DNA of 64,000 bases from Terasakiella sp033100395. GTDB taxonomy: Bacteria > Pseudomonadota > Alphaproteobacteria > Rhodospirillales > Terasakiellaceae. Below are positions 18,031 through 26,318 of this stretch, in pieces. The DNA lies in NCBI RefSeq assembly GCF_033100395.1, contig NZ_JAWLVJ010000016.1, forward strand, positions 39,383-103,382, given 5' to 3'. Positions within the stretch are counted from its first letter, which is position 1. Each line of letters starts with the position of its first letter. The translations under genes were made by a program, and so were the position numbers. Under the pieces are notes generated by a model. That model worked only from the letters and a program-made list of their open reading frames with translations, was not told the origin of the DNA and made no database searches.

Positions 18031-18066
18031 GGCCCTGATTTAAAAGAAAATCGGGGCCTTTTCTTT
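18031..18066 (+). terminator. Intrinsic terminator after cytochrome c gene
   Basis: GGCCCTGATTT (18031-18041) pairs with AAATCGGGGCC (ending 18058), with one T-G wobble, followed by TTTTCTTTT. It begins 7 bases after the stop. Confidence 0.9.
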
Positions 18067-18133
18067 TGACATTGCAAATAGAACAGTCTCTTGTTAAAGA
18101 GGTCATACCAATTATAAAAAGACCTGAGAGACC

Positions 18134-19048
18134 ATGAATTTTCAAGAAATCCTCGAACAGATTGAACAGGACGTGCGCCCTCTTTTTGGACAGGGCAAAG
18201 TTGCTGACTACATCCCTGCCCTGGCCAAGGTGCCGGGCGACAGCTTTGCCATGGTCGTGCGCACCGCAGAGGGCGAAGAATTTCAGGTCGGTCAGGCCAC
18301 CCAGCAGTTTTCCATCCAGAGCATTTCCAAACTCTTCACCCTGATGCAGGCGGTGGAATTGTCAGGCGATGAAATCTGGGACCGTGTAGGGCGTGAACCA
18401 TCGGGCAATGCCTTTAATTCCCTGATCCAGCTGGAACATGAAAAAGGCATTCCGCGTAATCCCTTTATCAATGCAGGCGCCATCGTCATCACCGATATCA
18501 TTGCCAGCCGCAGTGCGGACGCATCGCGCCGGATCAGTGATTTTTATCGCAAACTCAGTGGCAATAAAACCAACCGGATTGATGAAGTTGTGGCCTTGTC
18601 AGAAAAGGCGCATGGGCATCGAAACGCAGCGCTTGCCCATTTTATGAAAAGCTTTGGCAATATCGACAGTCCGGTGGATGACCTGCTGGATATTTATTTT
18701 CGCCAATGTTCCCTGACCACAAGCTGTCTTGATCTGGCGCGTGCTGGCACCCCTTTGATGCTGGAAGGATATTCAGATATCGCGGGCAAACAAATATTGG
18801 GTCCGCGCAACACCAAACGGATCAATTCCCTGATGATGACCTGTGGGCTTTATGATGCGGTGGGGAACTTTGCCTTCCGCGTTGGCCTGCCTGCAAAAAG
18901 TGGCGTCGGCGGGGGCATATTGGCAGTCTACCCCCGCAAGTTCACCGTAGCTGTCTGGTCCCCGGAACTGGATACATATGGCAATTCCTGTGTGGGGACC
19001 AAGGCGTTAGAATGGTTCACCGACCATTCAGGCATTTCCGTCTTTTAA
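18134..19048 (+). CDS. glsA: Glutaminase
   Basis: Hydrolyses L-glutamine to glutamate and ammonia in the cytoplasm. Full-length serine-dependent beta-lactamase-fold glutaminase (304 aa, usual size). The catalytic Ser-x-x-Lys lies in QSISKLFTL. Other family blocks are FNSLIQLE, NPFINAGAIV, LTTSCLDLA and KSGVGGGILAV. The 3' end overlaps the convergent GAPDH gene by 4 bp. It appears to be a single-gene unit; no operon partner is seen. Confidence 0.94.
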   Translation: MNFQEILEQIEQDVRPLFGQGKVADYIPALAKVPGDSFAMVVRTAEGEEFQVGQATQQFSIQSISKLFTLMQAVELSGDEIWDRVGREPSGNAFNSLIQLEHEKGIPRNPFINAGAIVITDIIASRSADASRRISDFYRKLSGNKTNRIDEVVALSEKAHGHRNAALAHFMKSFGNIDSPVDDLLDIYFRQCSLTTSCLDLARAGTPLMLEGYSDIAGKQILGPRNTKRINSLMMTCGLYDAVGNFAFRVGLPAKSGVGGGILAVYPRKFTVAVWSPELDTYGNSCVGTKALEWFTDHSGISVF

Positions 19049-20055
19049 AGCCCAACCTCAGCCATCACAGCGGCCGTGTCGGACATACGGTTGGAAAAGC
19101 CCCATTCATTATCATACCAGGACAGAATACGTACAAAGCTGCCTTCCATCACCGTCGTCTGAGTCAGATCAAAGGCCGATGAATTTGAATTGTGATTAAA
19201 GTCAATGGACACAAGGGGCGCATCATAAGCCCCCAAAACGCCTTTCAAGGGCCCATTGGCCGCTGCCACAATCGCCTGATTTATCTCGTCCACCGTTGTC
19301 TCACGCGCGGCTTCAAAGGTTAAATCAACCATCGATACATTGGGTGTGGGCACACGAATGGCCGAACCATCCAGCTTGCCCGCCAGTTCCGGCAGAACAA
19401 GCCCGACAGCTTTAGCCGCCCCCGTCGATGTCGGAATCAAAGACATAGCACCAGCGCGTGCACGGCGCAGATCACCATGCAGCGTATCCACCATGCGTTG
19501 ATCCCCTGTGTAGGAATGCACCGTGGTCATATATCCCTTATTGATCCCCACGGCCTTGTGCAGCACATCTGCGACCGGGGCCAGGCAGTTTGTTGTGCAG
19601 GATGCGTTGGAAACCACCTTGTGCTCTGCCGTCAGCTTGTCGTGGTTCACCCCGTAAACAACCGTCATATCGACTTCTTTGCCCGGTGCAGAGATCAGAA
19701 CCTTCTTCGCCCCTGCTTGAATGTGTGCTTCGGCTTGCGTTTTGGATACGAAGATACCCGTGCATTCATAAACGATATCCACACCCAAAGCATCCCACGG
19801 GAGGTTTGCCGGATCACGTTCCGCAAGACAGGTGATGGGTTTACCATTTACCACAATGGCTTCGGGTGTGGAACTGACGTCCGCTGGCAAGACGCCATGG
19901 ACAGAGTCATATTTCAATAAATGGGCATTGGTATCGACGGGGCCGAGATCATTGATGGCCACCACCTCGATATCCTCACGCCCGCTTTCGATCAGGGCAC
20001 GTAAACACAAGCGGCCAATGCGGCCAAAGCCATTGATGGCAATACGAAAAGACAT
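19045..20055 (-). CDS. gap: Glyceraldehyde-3-phosphate dehydrogenase
   Basis: NAD-dependent oxidation of glyceraldehyde-3-phosphate to 1,3-bisphosphoglycerate. 336 aa, usual length. N-terminal Rossmann motif INGFGRIGR, catalytic cysteine in SNASCTTNCLAP, phosphate-binding region TGAAKAVGLVLPEL, and C-terminal WYDNEWGFSNRM. A good ribosome site (AAGGAG) lies upstream. It is the last gene of the minus-strand sugar-acid locus, 127 bp after the GntR gene, so it may be co-regulated with it. This fits a pathway that delivers triose phosphate, although it could also be the cell's housekeeping copy. Confidence 0.95.
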   Translation of the reverse strand: MSFRIAINGFGRIGRLCLRALIESGREDIEVVAINDLGPVDTNAHLLKYDSVHGVLPADVSSTPEAIVVNGKPITCLAERDPANLPWDALGVDIVYECTGIFVSKTQAEAHIQAGAKKVLISAPGKEVDMTVVYGVNHDKLTAEHKVVSNASCTTNCLAPVADVLHKAVGINKGYMTTVHSYTGDQRMVDTLHGDLRRARAGAMSLIPTSTGAAKAVGLVLPELAGKLDGSAIRVPTPNVSMVDLTFEAARETTVDEINQAIVAAANGPLKGVLGAYDAPLVSIDFNHNSNSSAFDLTQTTVMEGSFVRILSWYDNEWGFSNRMSDTAAVMAEVGL

Positions 20056-20182
20056 GGAAGTCTCCTTAAAAATAGAACATCGCGTTCGTTAAGTTCAGAC
20101 AATAAAAGGCTCACGCTGAAACACTGATAATCAGCAGATCAGGTAAAATTCTTAAATTCGGTTTATTAAGGTGCGCGCAGCC

Positions 20183-20881
20183 TTAAAGCTGCGTCAGACC
20201 ATGACTTTCCAGAAGCTCCACCAGCAGGAAACCTGCCTTTTCCCGGTGAATTCGGTGAATACGCCGGGCTTCTTCAGCATTTTTGGCAACAATCGCGTCC
20301 ACCACATTGGAATGATCTTCATTCGATTGCGCAGGCATGGGGCGCAGACGTAACGTCAATTTACGCACCCGGTGGGACTGGTCGATAAAACGGCTGACCA
20401 GTTCGATCAGGCGCTGATTACCGCTCATTTCCACCAACAACCTGTGGAAGGTGGCGTCCGCATTGGCCCAGGCATCCAGGTCCTGTGCTTTCAAGGCTTC
20501 ATCCATCTGATCCACACTGTCACGCAAGGCCTGAATTTCTTCATCCGTGTGATCACGCATCGCGGCCTGCCAGGCAGCTGTCGATTCCAGCCCCGTCAAC
20601 AGGGCATAAATCTCTTTCATATCTGAAACAGAAACAGGTTTCACCTTCATCCCGTGACGCGGACGGACCTCGACCAACCCTTCGGTTTCAAGGCGCATCA
20701 TGGCTTCACGGGCCGGTGTGCGGCTAATTTCAAGCAAGTCGGCAACTTCACCTTCCATCAGCTGGTGACCTGTTGGCAGTTCATTTTCAAGGATGCGGCG
20801 TTTAAGCTCAGCATAAGCCTGTTCAGCAATTGGCACCTTGGGTGTCTTGCTTTTTAGTTTTTTTACTGCTGCTGTAGCCAT
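20183..20881 (-). CDS. FadR-subfamily GntR transcriptional regulator
   Basis: Likely repressor of the divergent catabolic locus. An N-terminal winged helix-turn-helix (roughly residues 15-85: QAYAELKRRILENELPTG, EVADLLEISRTPAREAMMRLE) is followed by an all-helical FCD ligand-binding domain with the usual metal-binding-type residues (HRLLVEMSGN, Asp/His-rich). 232 aa. It lies 68 bp downstream of the dehydrogenase gene and 5' of GAPDH, all on the minus strand. The best candidate operator is the palindrome AATGTATACATT at 25999-26010, which matches the general FadR/GntR half-site style. The ligand is unknown, presumably the pathway's sugar acid. Confidence 0.9.
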   Translation of the reverse strand: MATAAVKKLKSKTPKVPIAEQAYAELKRRILENELPTGHQLMEGEVADLLEISRTPAREAMMRLETEGLVEVRPRHGMKVKPVSVSDMKEIYALLTGLESTAAWQAAMRDHTDEEIQALRDSVDQMDEALKAQDLDAWANADATFHRLLVEMSGNQRLIELVSRFIDQSHRVRKLTLRLRPMPAQSNEDHSNVVDAIVAKNAEEARRIHRIHREKAGFLLVELLESHGLTQL

Positions 20882-20949
20882 TGTCGAATTCCTCCTTGAT
20901 AATATGATTTTCTAGCAACTGGCGTGTCTAAATCAAGTCATGATTTCTT

Positions 20950-21978
20950 TTATTCAAAGTTGATCCTCATCCCTTTGTCGTTGGAGATATAGCTCGCTTC
21001 TGCAATTTCAATATTGACCAGATAGTCCTTGGCCAAATTCATAAGTTCTGTGCCACGGACAAAATGGTCCACGACATGACGTTGAAGGTTATAAACACAG
21101 TCACCACCGAAATCACGATCGATCCAGTTATAATCCAAAGCAACGTCTTGATTTTCACCGTGTTTTCGATAGTACAACTCCCCATCACCATTTAATGAGA
21201 CAGTGCCGTTTTCCCCTTCAATCCGCATTTCACCCATGGTCAGGCGGCGGTTCTTGGCCTTGTGATCACTTAAACGATTGCCATCAAACAGACCGCAGGC
21301 CCCGTTTTCAAAATCAAACAGGATAACCCCTGCATCTTCGCCTTTTATCACCGGATTAACCCGGCGCAGATCGGCATAAATGGATTTCACATCACCAAAA
21401 AGGTATCTGAATACATCGATTAAATGCACCGCTGTTTCATGAACCAGCAAACGTTCCATTTGTTGAAAATAAGGCTGACGGTCCATATAGGCTTCTGGCC
21501 CCTGCCCGTCACCGGGTCGAAGCGCGAATGAAATCTCATAAAGCTTACCCAACAACCCTTCATCCAGCACAGCCTTGATCTTCTGATACCAGGGCTGAAA
21601 GCGGAAGTTTTCGTGAATGATCACTTTGGCCTGCTTTTCTTCAATCAGACGGACCAGGTCTTTGGCTTCTTCATAGGACGGCGTAAAAGGTTTCTGACAA
21701 ATGACCGGAATGTCGCGTGCAATCGCTGCTTTCACATATTCCACATGGGTTGCTGGCGGTGTGATGATGTCCACAAGGTCGGGCTTGACCTCATCCAGCA
21801 TTTGTTCGAAATCCTGATAGACACCTTCGATATTATATTGTTCGGCCAGCTCTTTAGCCGGGCCAGCGGTGCGGTTACAGACACCGACCAGCTTGACCTC
21901 TTCCAATCTCGCCCAGGCGGCATATTGAAAACGGCTAAAATAGCCCGTTCCCACCGTTGCAATACGTAACTTATCCAT
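20950..21978 (-). CDS. Gfo/Idh/MocA-family NAD(P)-dependent sugar dehydrogenase
   Basis: Probably oxidises a sugar or cyclitol, possibly to a lactone. Rossmann motif VGTGYFSRFQYAAW at the N-terminus, then DLVDIITPPATHVEYV, catalytic-lysine block VICQKPFTPS (usually EKP) and an HETAVHLIDVFRYLFGD segment in the C-terminal alpha/beta domain. Start ATG 21978 (MDKLRIATVG) is chosen because the Rossmann fold begins directly there; an upstream extension to 22056 has no support. It overlaps the lactonase gene by 8 bp, implying translational coupling. The exact substrate cannot be read from sequence. Confidence 0.86.
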   Translation of the reverse strand: MDKLRIATVGTGYFSRFQYAAWARLEEVKLVGVCNRTAGPAKELAEQYNIEGVYQDFEQMLDEVKPDLVDIITPPATHVEYVKAAIARDIPVICQKPFTPSYEEAKDLVRLIEEKQAKVIIHENFRFQPWYQKIKAVLDEGLLGKLYEISFALRPGDGQGPEAYMDRQPYFQQMERLLVHETAVHLIDVFRYLFGDVKSIYADLRRVNPVIKGEDAGVILFDFENGACGLFDGNRLSDHKAKNRRLTMGEMRIEGENGTVSLNGDGELYYRKHGENQDVALDYNWIDRDFGGDCVYNLQRHVVDHFVRGTELMNLAKDYLVNIEIAEASYISNDKGMRINFE

Positions 21979-22945
21979 GGCGTTTTGGTCCTTCAAAATT
22001 CCAATGTGTCGGGGCAAAGCCTGTGTGGGTGGCCTTGAATGTATAGACACAATCATCCAGCAGACAACCGAGGTAACCTGTTTTCAGGTCAGATCCACCA
22101 AAGGCAAGGCTGGAAACATTCTTCAGCTTTTTACTTTGCGCATTGTCCAGATGAGGACGCCCCATTTCACCAGCAAGGAAGGCTTCTTCCACCCATTCAA
22201 GATGGTCCATGGAACAATCTTCAATCATGATTTCCTGTGACCCGTCCGGATCAATGCGGATAACGCGATTTGACACAATCGATGTGATCCAGATGCCACC
22301 GTCGGTGTCAAAGGTCATGCCGTCTGGGTACGTGCCCAAACCAAATTCACAGATGGTGGTTTTGTTGGATAAATCACCATTTTCCGCAATATCAAAGCTG
22401 ACCAGCTTGCGCCCGAAGGTTTCATTTACAAACAGGCGTTTGCCATCGGGATGAACCAGACATTCATTGGTATAACCCAGATCATCTGCCACAATGCGGG
22501 CCTTGCCCTGATCGACCAGAACGACGAAGCCATCCTTCACAGTCTGGTTATAGCCTAACGCGCGGGGGACTTGACGGGTGCTAACTGTAATCCACACCCG
22601 CCCTTTTGCATCCAGATGGGGGTAGTTGGTGGGCGGCAGGGCCATCCCATCAACTTCCACACAAAATGGCGTCGTTGTGCCATCTTCCGCAATCCGGTAG
22701 ACCCCGCCGTCTTCATCACCCAGATGAGCAACTAGGACGGAGCCGTCTTCCATCAGGCAGATACCGTTGGGGCGAAGGCCCAGGTCTTCATTGGGCAAAA
22801 GATACCATTGTGACCCATCGGCTTCGGTAATCCCGACCCCGCCGCGCCAGTCAGCCGTATAAAGACGGCCGTTGGACGTGGCAAGGACACATTCCGGACG
22901 ATTGAGTTCTGCACTTACGCGTTCAATTGTATTTAAGTCAATCAT
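21971..22945 (-). CDS. SMP-30/gluconolactonase-family lactonase
   Basis: Six-bladed beta-propeller lactonase of 324 aa, expected to hydrolyse a sugar-acid lactone in the cytoplasm (no signal peptide). Metal-site blocks are visible: RPECV near residue 18 (Glu), GYTNECLVHPDG (Asn) and GTYPDGMTFDTDG (Asp). It sits between the TRAP permease gene (12 bp gap) and the Gfo/Idh dehydrogenase (8 bp overlap), so dehydrogenase plus lactonase would convert an imported or derived aldose to an aldonate. The substrate is unassigned. Confidence 0.88.
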   Translation of the reverse strand: MIDLNTIERVSAELNRPECVLATSNGRLYTADWRGGVGITEADGSQWYLLPNEDLGLRPNGICLMEDGSVLVAHLGDEDGGVYRIAEDGTTTPFCVEVDGMALPPTNYPHLDAKGRVWITVSTRQVPRALGYNQTVKDGFVVLVDQGKARIVADDLGYTNECLVHPDGKRLFVNETFGRKLVSFDIAENGDLSNKTTICEFGLGTYPDGMTFDTDGGIWITSIVSNRVIRIDPDGSQEIMIEDCSMDHLEWVEEAFLAGEMGRPHLDNAQSKKLKNVSSLAFGGSDLKTGYLGCLLDDCVYTFKATHTGFAPTHWNFEGPKRHG

Positions 22946-22957
22946 TCTTCAATCATC

Positions 22958-24241
22958 CTATCTGAACATATGAACCATTGTCATGGACAGCGCCGGGAAG
23001 TAGGTCACAGCCAACAGTGCAGAGATTGCAACCATATAAAGCGGGGCCATGGCACGCGCGATGGACAAAACACCCACACCGGATATTCTGGAGGCCACAT
23101 ATAATGTTGCCCCAACCGGCGGTGTGAACAGGCCAACAGCCACGTTACAGGTCATGATAACACCAAGGTGCACCGGATCAACGCCGAAGCTTGCAGCTGT
23201 CGGGATAAACAGCGGTGCCGTCAGCAGGATGGCAGGCACAGGGTCCAGAACCAGACCAAGGATCAACATCACAACATTTACCAGCAACAGGAACATCAAT
23301 TGGTTAGATGATACGCTTTGTACGAACTCAGCCAGAATTTGTGGCAATTGTTCCAGCGTGATCAGCCAGCCCAGAACGCTTGTTGCACCAATCACGACCA
23401 TAACAATCGCACTAGTGACAAACGAGTCAATAACCAGTTTCGGCAAATCCTTGATCGCAAAGTCACGATAGAAACCAACAGTCACTACCAGACCATAAAC
23501 CACTGCAACGGCTGCTGCTTCTGTCGGCGTTACAATCCCGCCAAAGATACCACCAAGGATCAGGATCGGCATAAACAGGGCTGGTGCAGAACGGTAGAAC
23601 GCAATCCACAACTCGCGCGGTGTGGTGCGATGACCACCTGGGTCACACTGTGTTTTCTTACCGATATAATAACAGACACCCATAAAGAACAGACCGAAGA
23701 TCAGCCCCGGGATCATGCCTGCAAGGAACAGGTCAGCCACAGAAACATTGCCCACAAAGCCATAGATCAGCATCGGGATGGAAGGCGGAATAATGATACC
23801 GATGGTGCCTGCTGCAGCCACAAGGCCACCAGCAAAGGCTTTCTTATAGCCCTGCTTGGCCATATTCGGGATCATGACCGATCCGATGGCTGCTGAATCT
23901 GCAATAGCGGAACCAGAAATACCGCCAAACAACATGGATGCCCCCACAACGACACAACCCAGACCACCGGGGAGGAAGCCCAGCGCAGCTTTGGCAAAGT
24001 CAATAATACGCTGGCCAACACCGCCCCGGCCCATCAGTTCACCAGCAACGATGAACAATGGAATGGCAATAAAGTGGTTGGGTTCAACACCACCAATGAA
24101 GTTCAGAAACACAGCTTGCAGCGGATAGCCCAGATCAAAGACGAAGATCGGCGTAATTGCGGTGATAAGAATGGCCCATACCAACGGTACACCGAGGAAA
24201 ATTGTGGCGAGGAAAACCGCGCAGATAAACAGCAAAATCAT
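22958..24241 (-). CDS. dctM: TRAP transporter large permease DctM (system 1)
   Basis: Main membrane subunit of a sodium-driven TRAP importer. 427 aa, about 12 hydrophobic segments, with characteristic FVAGELMGRGGVGQRII, SGSAIADSAAIGSVMIP, GIIIPPSIPMLIYG and a GILGGIVTPTEAAAVAVVY-like block (here IFGGIVTPTEAA). It overlaps the DctQ gene by 4 bp (ATGA). Its neighbours suggest a sugar or sugar-acid substrate. Confidence 0.95.
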   Translation of the reverse strand: MILLFICAVFLATIFLGVPLVWAILITAITPIFVFDLGYPLQAVFLNFIGGVEPNHFIAIPLFIVAGELMGRGGVGQRIIDFAKAALGFLPGGLGCVVVGASMLFGGISGSAIADSAAIGSVMIPNMAKQGYKKAFAGGLVAAAGTIGIIIPPSIPMLIYGFVGNVSVADLFLAGMIPGLIFGLFFMGVCYYIGKKTQCDPGGHRTTPRELWIAFYRSAPALFMPILILGGIFGGIVTPTEAAAVAVVYGLVVTVGFYRDFAIKDLPKLVIDSFVTSAIVMVVIGATSVLGWLITLEQLPQILAEFVQSVSSNQLMFLLLVNVVMLILGLVLDPVPAILLTAPLFIPTAASFGVDPVHLGVIMTCNVAVGLFTPPVGATLYVASRISGVGVLSIARAMAPLYMVAISALLAVTYFPALSMTMVHMFR

Positions 24242-24783
24242 TCGAAATCCTCCCAGCTAGGGTCATCGGATTTTTTGATTTTACCGCCCACGACCAAGAA
24301 GCTTTTTTTGATATCAAGCATGACGTTATAGAGATGGAAAATTAGGGTAAGCAACATACCGACAGGCAGGGACGCATAAAGCAATCCAACGGGCCAATAA
24401 AGCACGGTTGTCTTTTGTGCCCAGGTATGTGCAGAGATGTTATAGCCTTGGTAAATCAGTGAGCAGAGCAACACCGCGATCACAACGCTGATCATCAATT
24501 CAAGGACAGGCTGCAGCTTTTCTGGCACCAGATTGGCCACAATTTCGGTGACCCGCATATGTGCGCCTCTTGCTGTTGCTGCCGCACATCCAAGGAAAGT
24601 CAGCCACAATAAAAGAAAGGCTGTTACTTCCAGTGACCAGGCCAGATCAAATCCAGCTGCGCCACGTAAAACGGCATTGATGAAAATAAGGAAAAGTACG
24701 ATCGTTCCACCGCTTACAAGACATGCATCTATCAGCTTGCTTACGAGTCCGAGTACGGTGGGATATCTATCTCGGTAGTCCAC
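24238..24783 (-). CDS. dctQ: TRAP transporter small permease DctQ (system 1)
   Basis: Small membrane subunit with four hydrophobic segments (181 aa) that pairs with DctM. The DctQ signature region FLLLWLTFLGCAAATARGAHMRVTE is visible. It lies 73 bp after dctP, with a terminator-like hairpin between (24811-24846), and overlaps dctM by 4 bp. It has a longer C-terminal charged tail than many DctQ proteins. Confidence 0.93.
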   Translation of the reverse strand: MDYRDRYPTVLGLVSKLIDACLVSGGTIVLFLIFINAVLRGAAGFDLAWSLEVTAFLLLWLTFLGCAAATARGAHMRVTEIVANLVPEKLQPVLELMISVVIAVLLCSLIYQGYNISAHTWAQKTTVLYWPVGLLYASLPVGMLLTLIFHLYNVMLDIKKSFLVVGGKIKKSDDPSWEDFE

Positions 24784-24810
24784 AATGGTGCTCCCAATTA
24801 TCTAGATGGA

Positions 24811-24846
24811 AAAAGTGCCTGCACCGGGGAAAGTGCAGACACTTTT
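24811..24846 (-). terminator. Hairpin in dctP-dctQ gap, TRAP system 1
   Basis: A 14-bp stem (24811-24824 with 24833-24846), with one position that is a G-U wobble when read as minus-strand RNA. The minus strand continues into TTTTTCC. It is terminator-like inside an operon, so probably a partial terminator and mRNA stabiliser that favours dctP. Confidence 0.75.
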
Positions 24847-24856
24847 CAAAGAGGGC

Positions 24857-25876
24857 TTATTTTGCTGGGAGTTTTTCACGAATGACTTTTGCAGAAGCCA
24901 GTACCTTTGCAACTTCATCGCCGTAGATGCCTTCTGCTTTTTTATAAACAGACGCGACAGCATCACGGAATGGACCGATTTCAGGTGAAATGATCGTCGC
25001 ACCCGCACCCTTCATTTCTTCCAGCTGACTGTTGACGGAATCTTTCACCAGCTTGCGGCTGAAAGCAGAAGATTCTTTGGCAGCTTTCATGATCGCTTCT
25101 TTATCTTCAGCTGAGAAAGCCTGCCAGGTCGCTTCAGATACTGTCAGTGGCAGTGGGCTGTAGACGTGACGTGTCAGTGTAATGTTTTTCGCAACTTCGT
25201 TGAAACGCAGGGACTTGATGGTATCAACCGGGTTTTCCTGACCGTTCACAACACCTTGCTGGATGGACAGATACACATCAGTGATTGGCATAACCACGGT
25301 TTGGAAACCGATGGCTTCCATGGTCCAGCGGATCATATCGTTTGGATAAACACGCATTTTTTTGCCTTTTGCATCAGCTGGTGAATTCAAAGGCATGGTT
25401 GTTGTGAAGGAACGGAAACCTGCTTCCCATGTGGAAAGAACGCGGAAACCTTTTTCTGGGAGTTTGGCAAATTCAGCCTTCAGCCAATCTGAATTGTCAT
25501 AAAATTCCCAGCCCTGTTCATACGTATCCACCAGGAAAGGCATAGCTGTCAGGTTCAGGCTTGGCAAATGTGTCGCATAAGACCCAGTGGCCGAAACGGT
25601 GAAATCAACACCACCCAGTTGCAGCTGTTCAATCGCTTTTGGATCGTTTGCCAGCTGACCAGCCGGGTAGATGCGAACCGTGTGGCGACCATTGGTATAT
25701 TCTTTAACTTTTTCGGCAAAAACTTCTGCTGCTGCCTGACGTGAACCACCAGGGTTGTCTGTGTGGCTAAAGCGAAGCGTCTTTGCGCTTGCATCTGTTG
25801 ACATGACAAAAGCCGAAGCCAGCAATGCAGCGCCTGTAACAGTCCCAGTCGTCAGCGTGAATAAACTTTTTAACAT
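24857..25876 (-). CDS. dctP: TRAP transporter substrate-binding protein DctP (system 1)
   Basis: Periplasmic solute receptor. Sec signal peptide about residues 1-31 (hydrophobic core TGAALLASAFVMSTDASA, cleavage near ASA-KT). The mature domain shows RFSHTDNPGG, GRHTVRIYPAGQLAND and the ligand-carboxylate arginine block KGKKMRVYPND, followed by GQENPVDTIKS. 339 aa. First gene of the minus-strand arm; its promoter is back-to-back with the dehydrogenase operon. Context suggests an acid sugar, lactone or similar ligand. Confidence 0.93.
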   Translation of the reverse strand: MLKSLFTLTTGTVTGAALLASAFVMSTDASAKTLRFSHTDNPGGSRQAAAEVFAEKVKEYTNGRHTVRIYPAGQLANDPKAIEQLQLGGVDFTVSATGSYATHLPSLNLTAMPFLVDTYEQGWEFYDNSDWLKAEFAKLPEKGFRVLSTWEAGFRSFTTTMPLNSPADAKGKKMRVYPNDMIRWTMEAIGFQTVVMPITDVYLSIQQGVVNGQENPVDTIKSLRFNEVAKNITLTRHVYSPLPLTVSEATWQAFSAEDKEAIMKAAKESSAFSRKLVKDSVNSQLEEMKGAGATIISPEIGPFRDAVASVYKKAEGIYGDEVAKVLASAKVIREKLPAK

Positions 25877-25960
25877 CTTTTACCTCCCGAGGTGCGGCGA
25901 GTTAACCGTCAAATTTTGAAAAATAAATGCCGTCTTAAGCAACAGCAACAAGTCCACCTT

Positions 25961-26037
25961 AAGATAGATGCGTTAAAATATTTGTCAATTAATTTTTTAA
26001 TGTATACATTGACAAATGCAAAACAAACATATTAAAT
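25961..26037. promoter_or_regulatory. Back-to-back promoters with GntR-type operator
   Basis: The inverted repeat TTTGTCAAT (25981-25989)/ATTGACAAA (26008-26016) supplies two divergent TTGACA -35 boxes. The minus promoter has TATCTT at 25961-25966 after a 16-bp spacer; the plus promoter has TTAAAT at 26032-26037 after 17 bp. Between and overlapping them is the perfect palindrome AATGTATACATT (25999-26010), the natural operator for the local GntR. This explains coordinated control of both arms. The rest of the 442-bp gap (25877-26318) is AT-rich leader plus a hairpin. Confidence 0.72.
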
Positions 26038-26241
26038 AAGTTTCAAGACGGGCAGGAAACGGACCGCATAAACCAGCCTAACTTACTGTTTATTTTAACT
26101 TTTTGGAAAAACATCCATGTTCACGGATTTTCAGAAGAATTCGCAAAAAAATTTAAAAAGAAATTTTTCGCACCTCTTTTCATCTGAATATGGGAACAAA
26201 ATTTCTGGGATTTTTGACCAGATTTAGAGTCGTCTCCCCTT

Positions 26242-26282
26242 GGTGGGTGGCTTCCCCCTCCAGGTTGCCACCCATCCTTTTT
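26242..26282 (+). terminator. Terminator-like hairpin in the leader of the plus-strand operon
   Basis: GGTGGGTGGC (26242-26251) pairs with GCCACCCATC (26267-26276), with a wobble near the base, followed by CTTTTT. It lies about 200 nt downstream of the predicted promoter and 37 bases before ATG 26319. Either a leader attenuator for the operon or the end of a short RNA. Confidence 0.65.
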
Positions 26283-26318
26283 GACCTAACAAAACAAGAA
26301 TAGAATTAGGAACGTATT

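Noticed and set aside
19045..20055. GAPDH as an erythrose-4-phosphate dehydrogenase
   Set aside because: Sequence blocks fit ordinary GAPDH and nothing nearby suggests pyridoxal synthesis.
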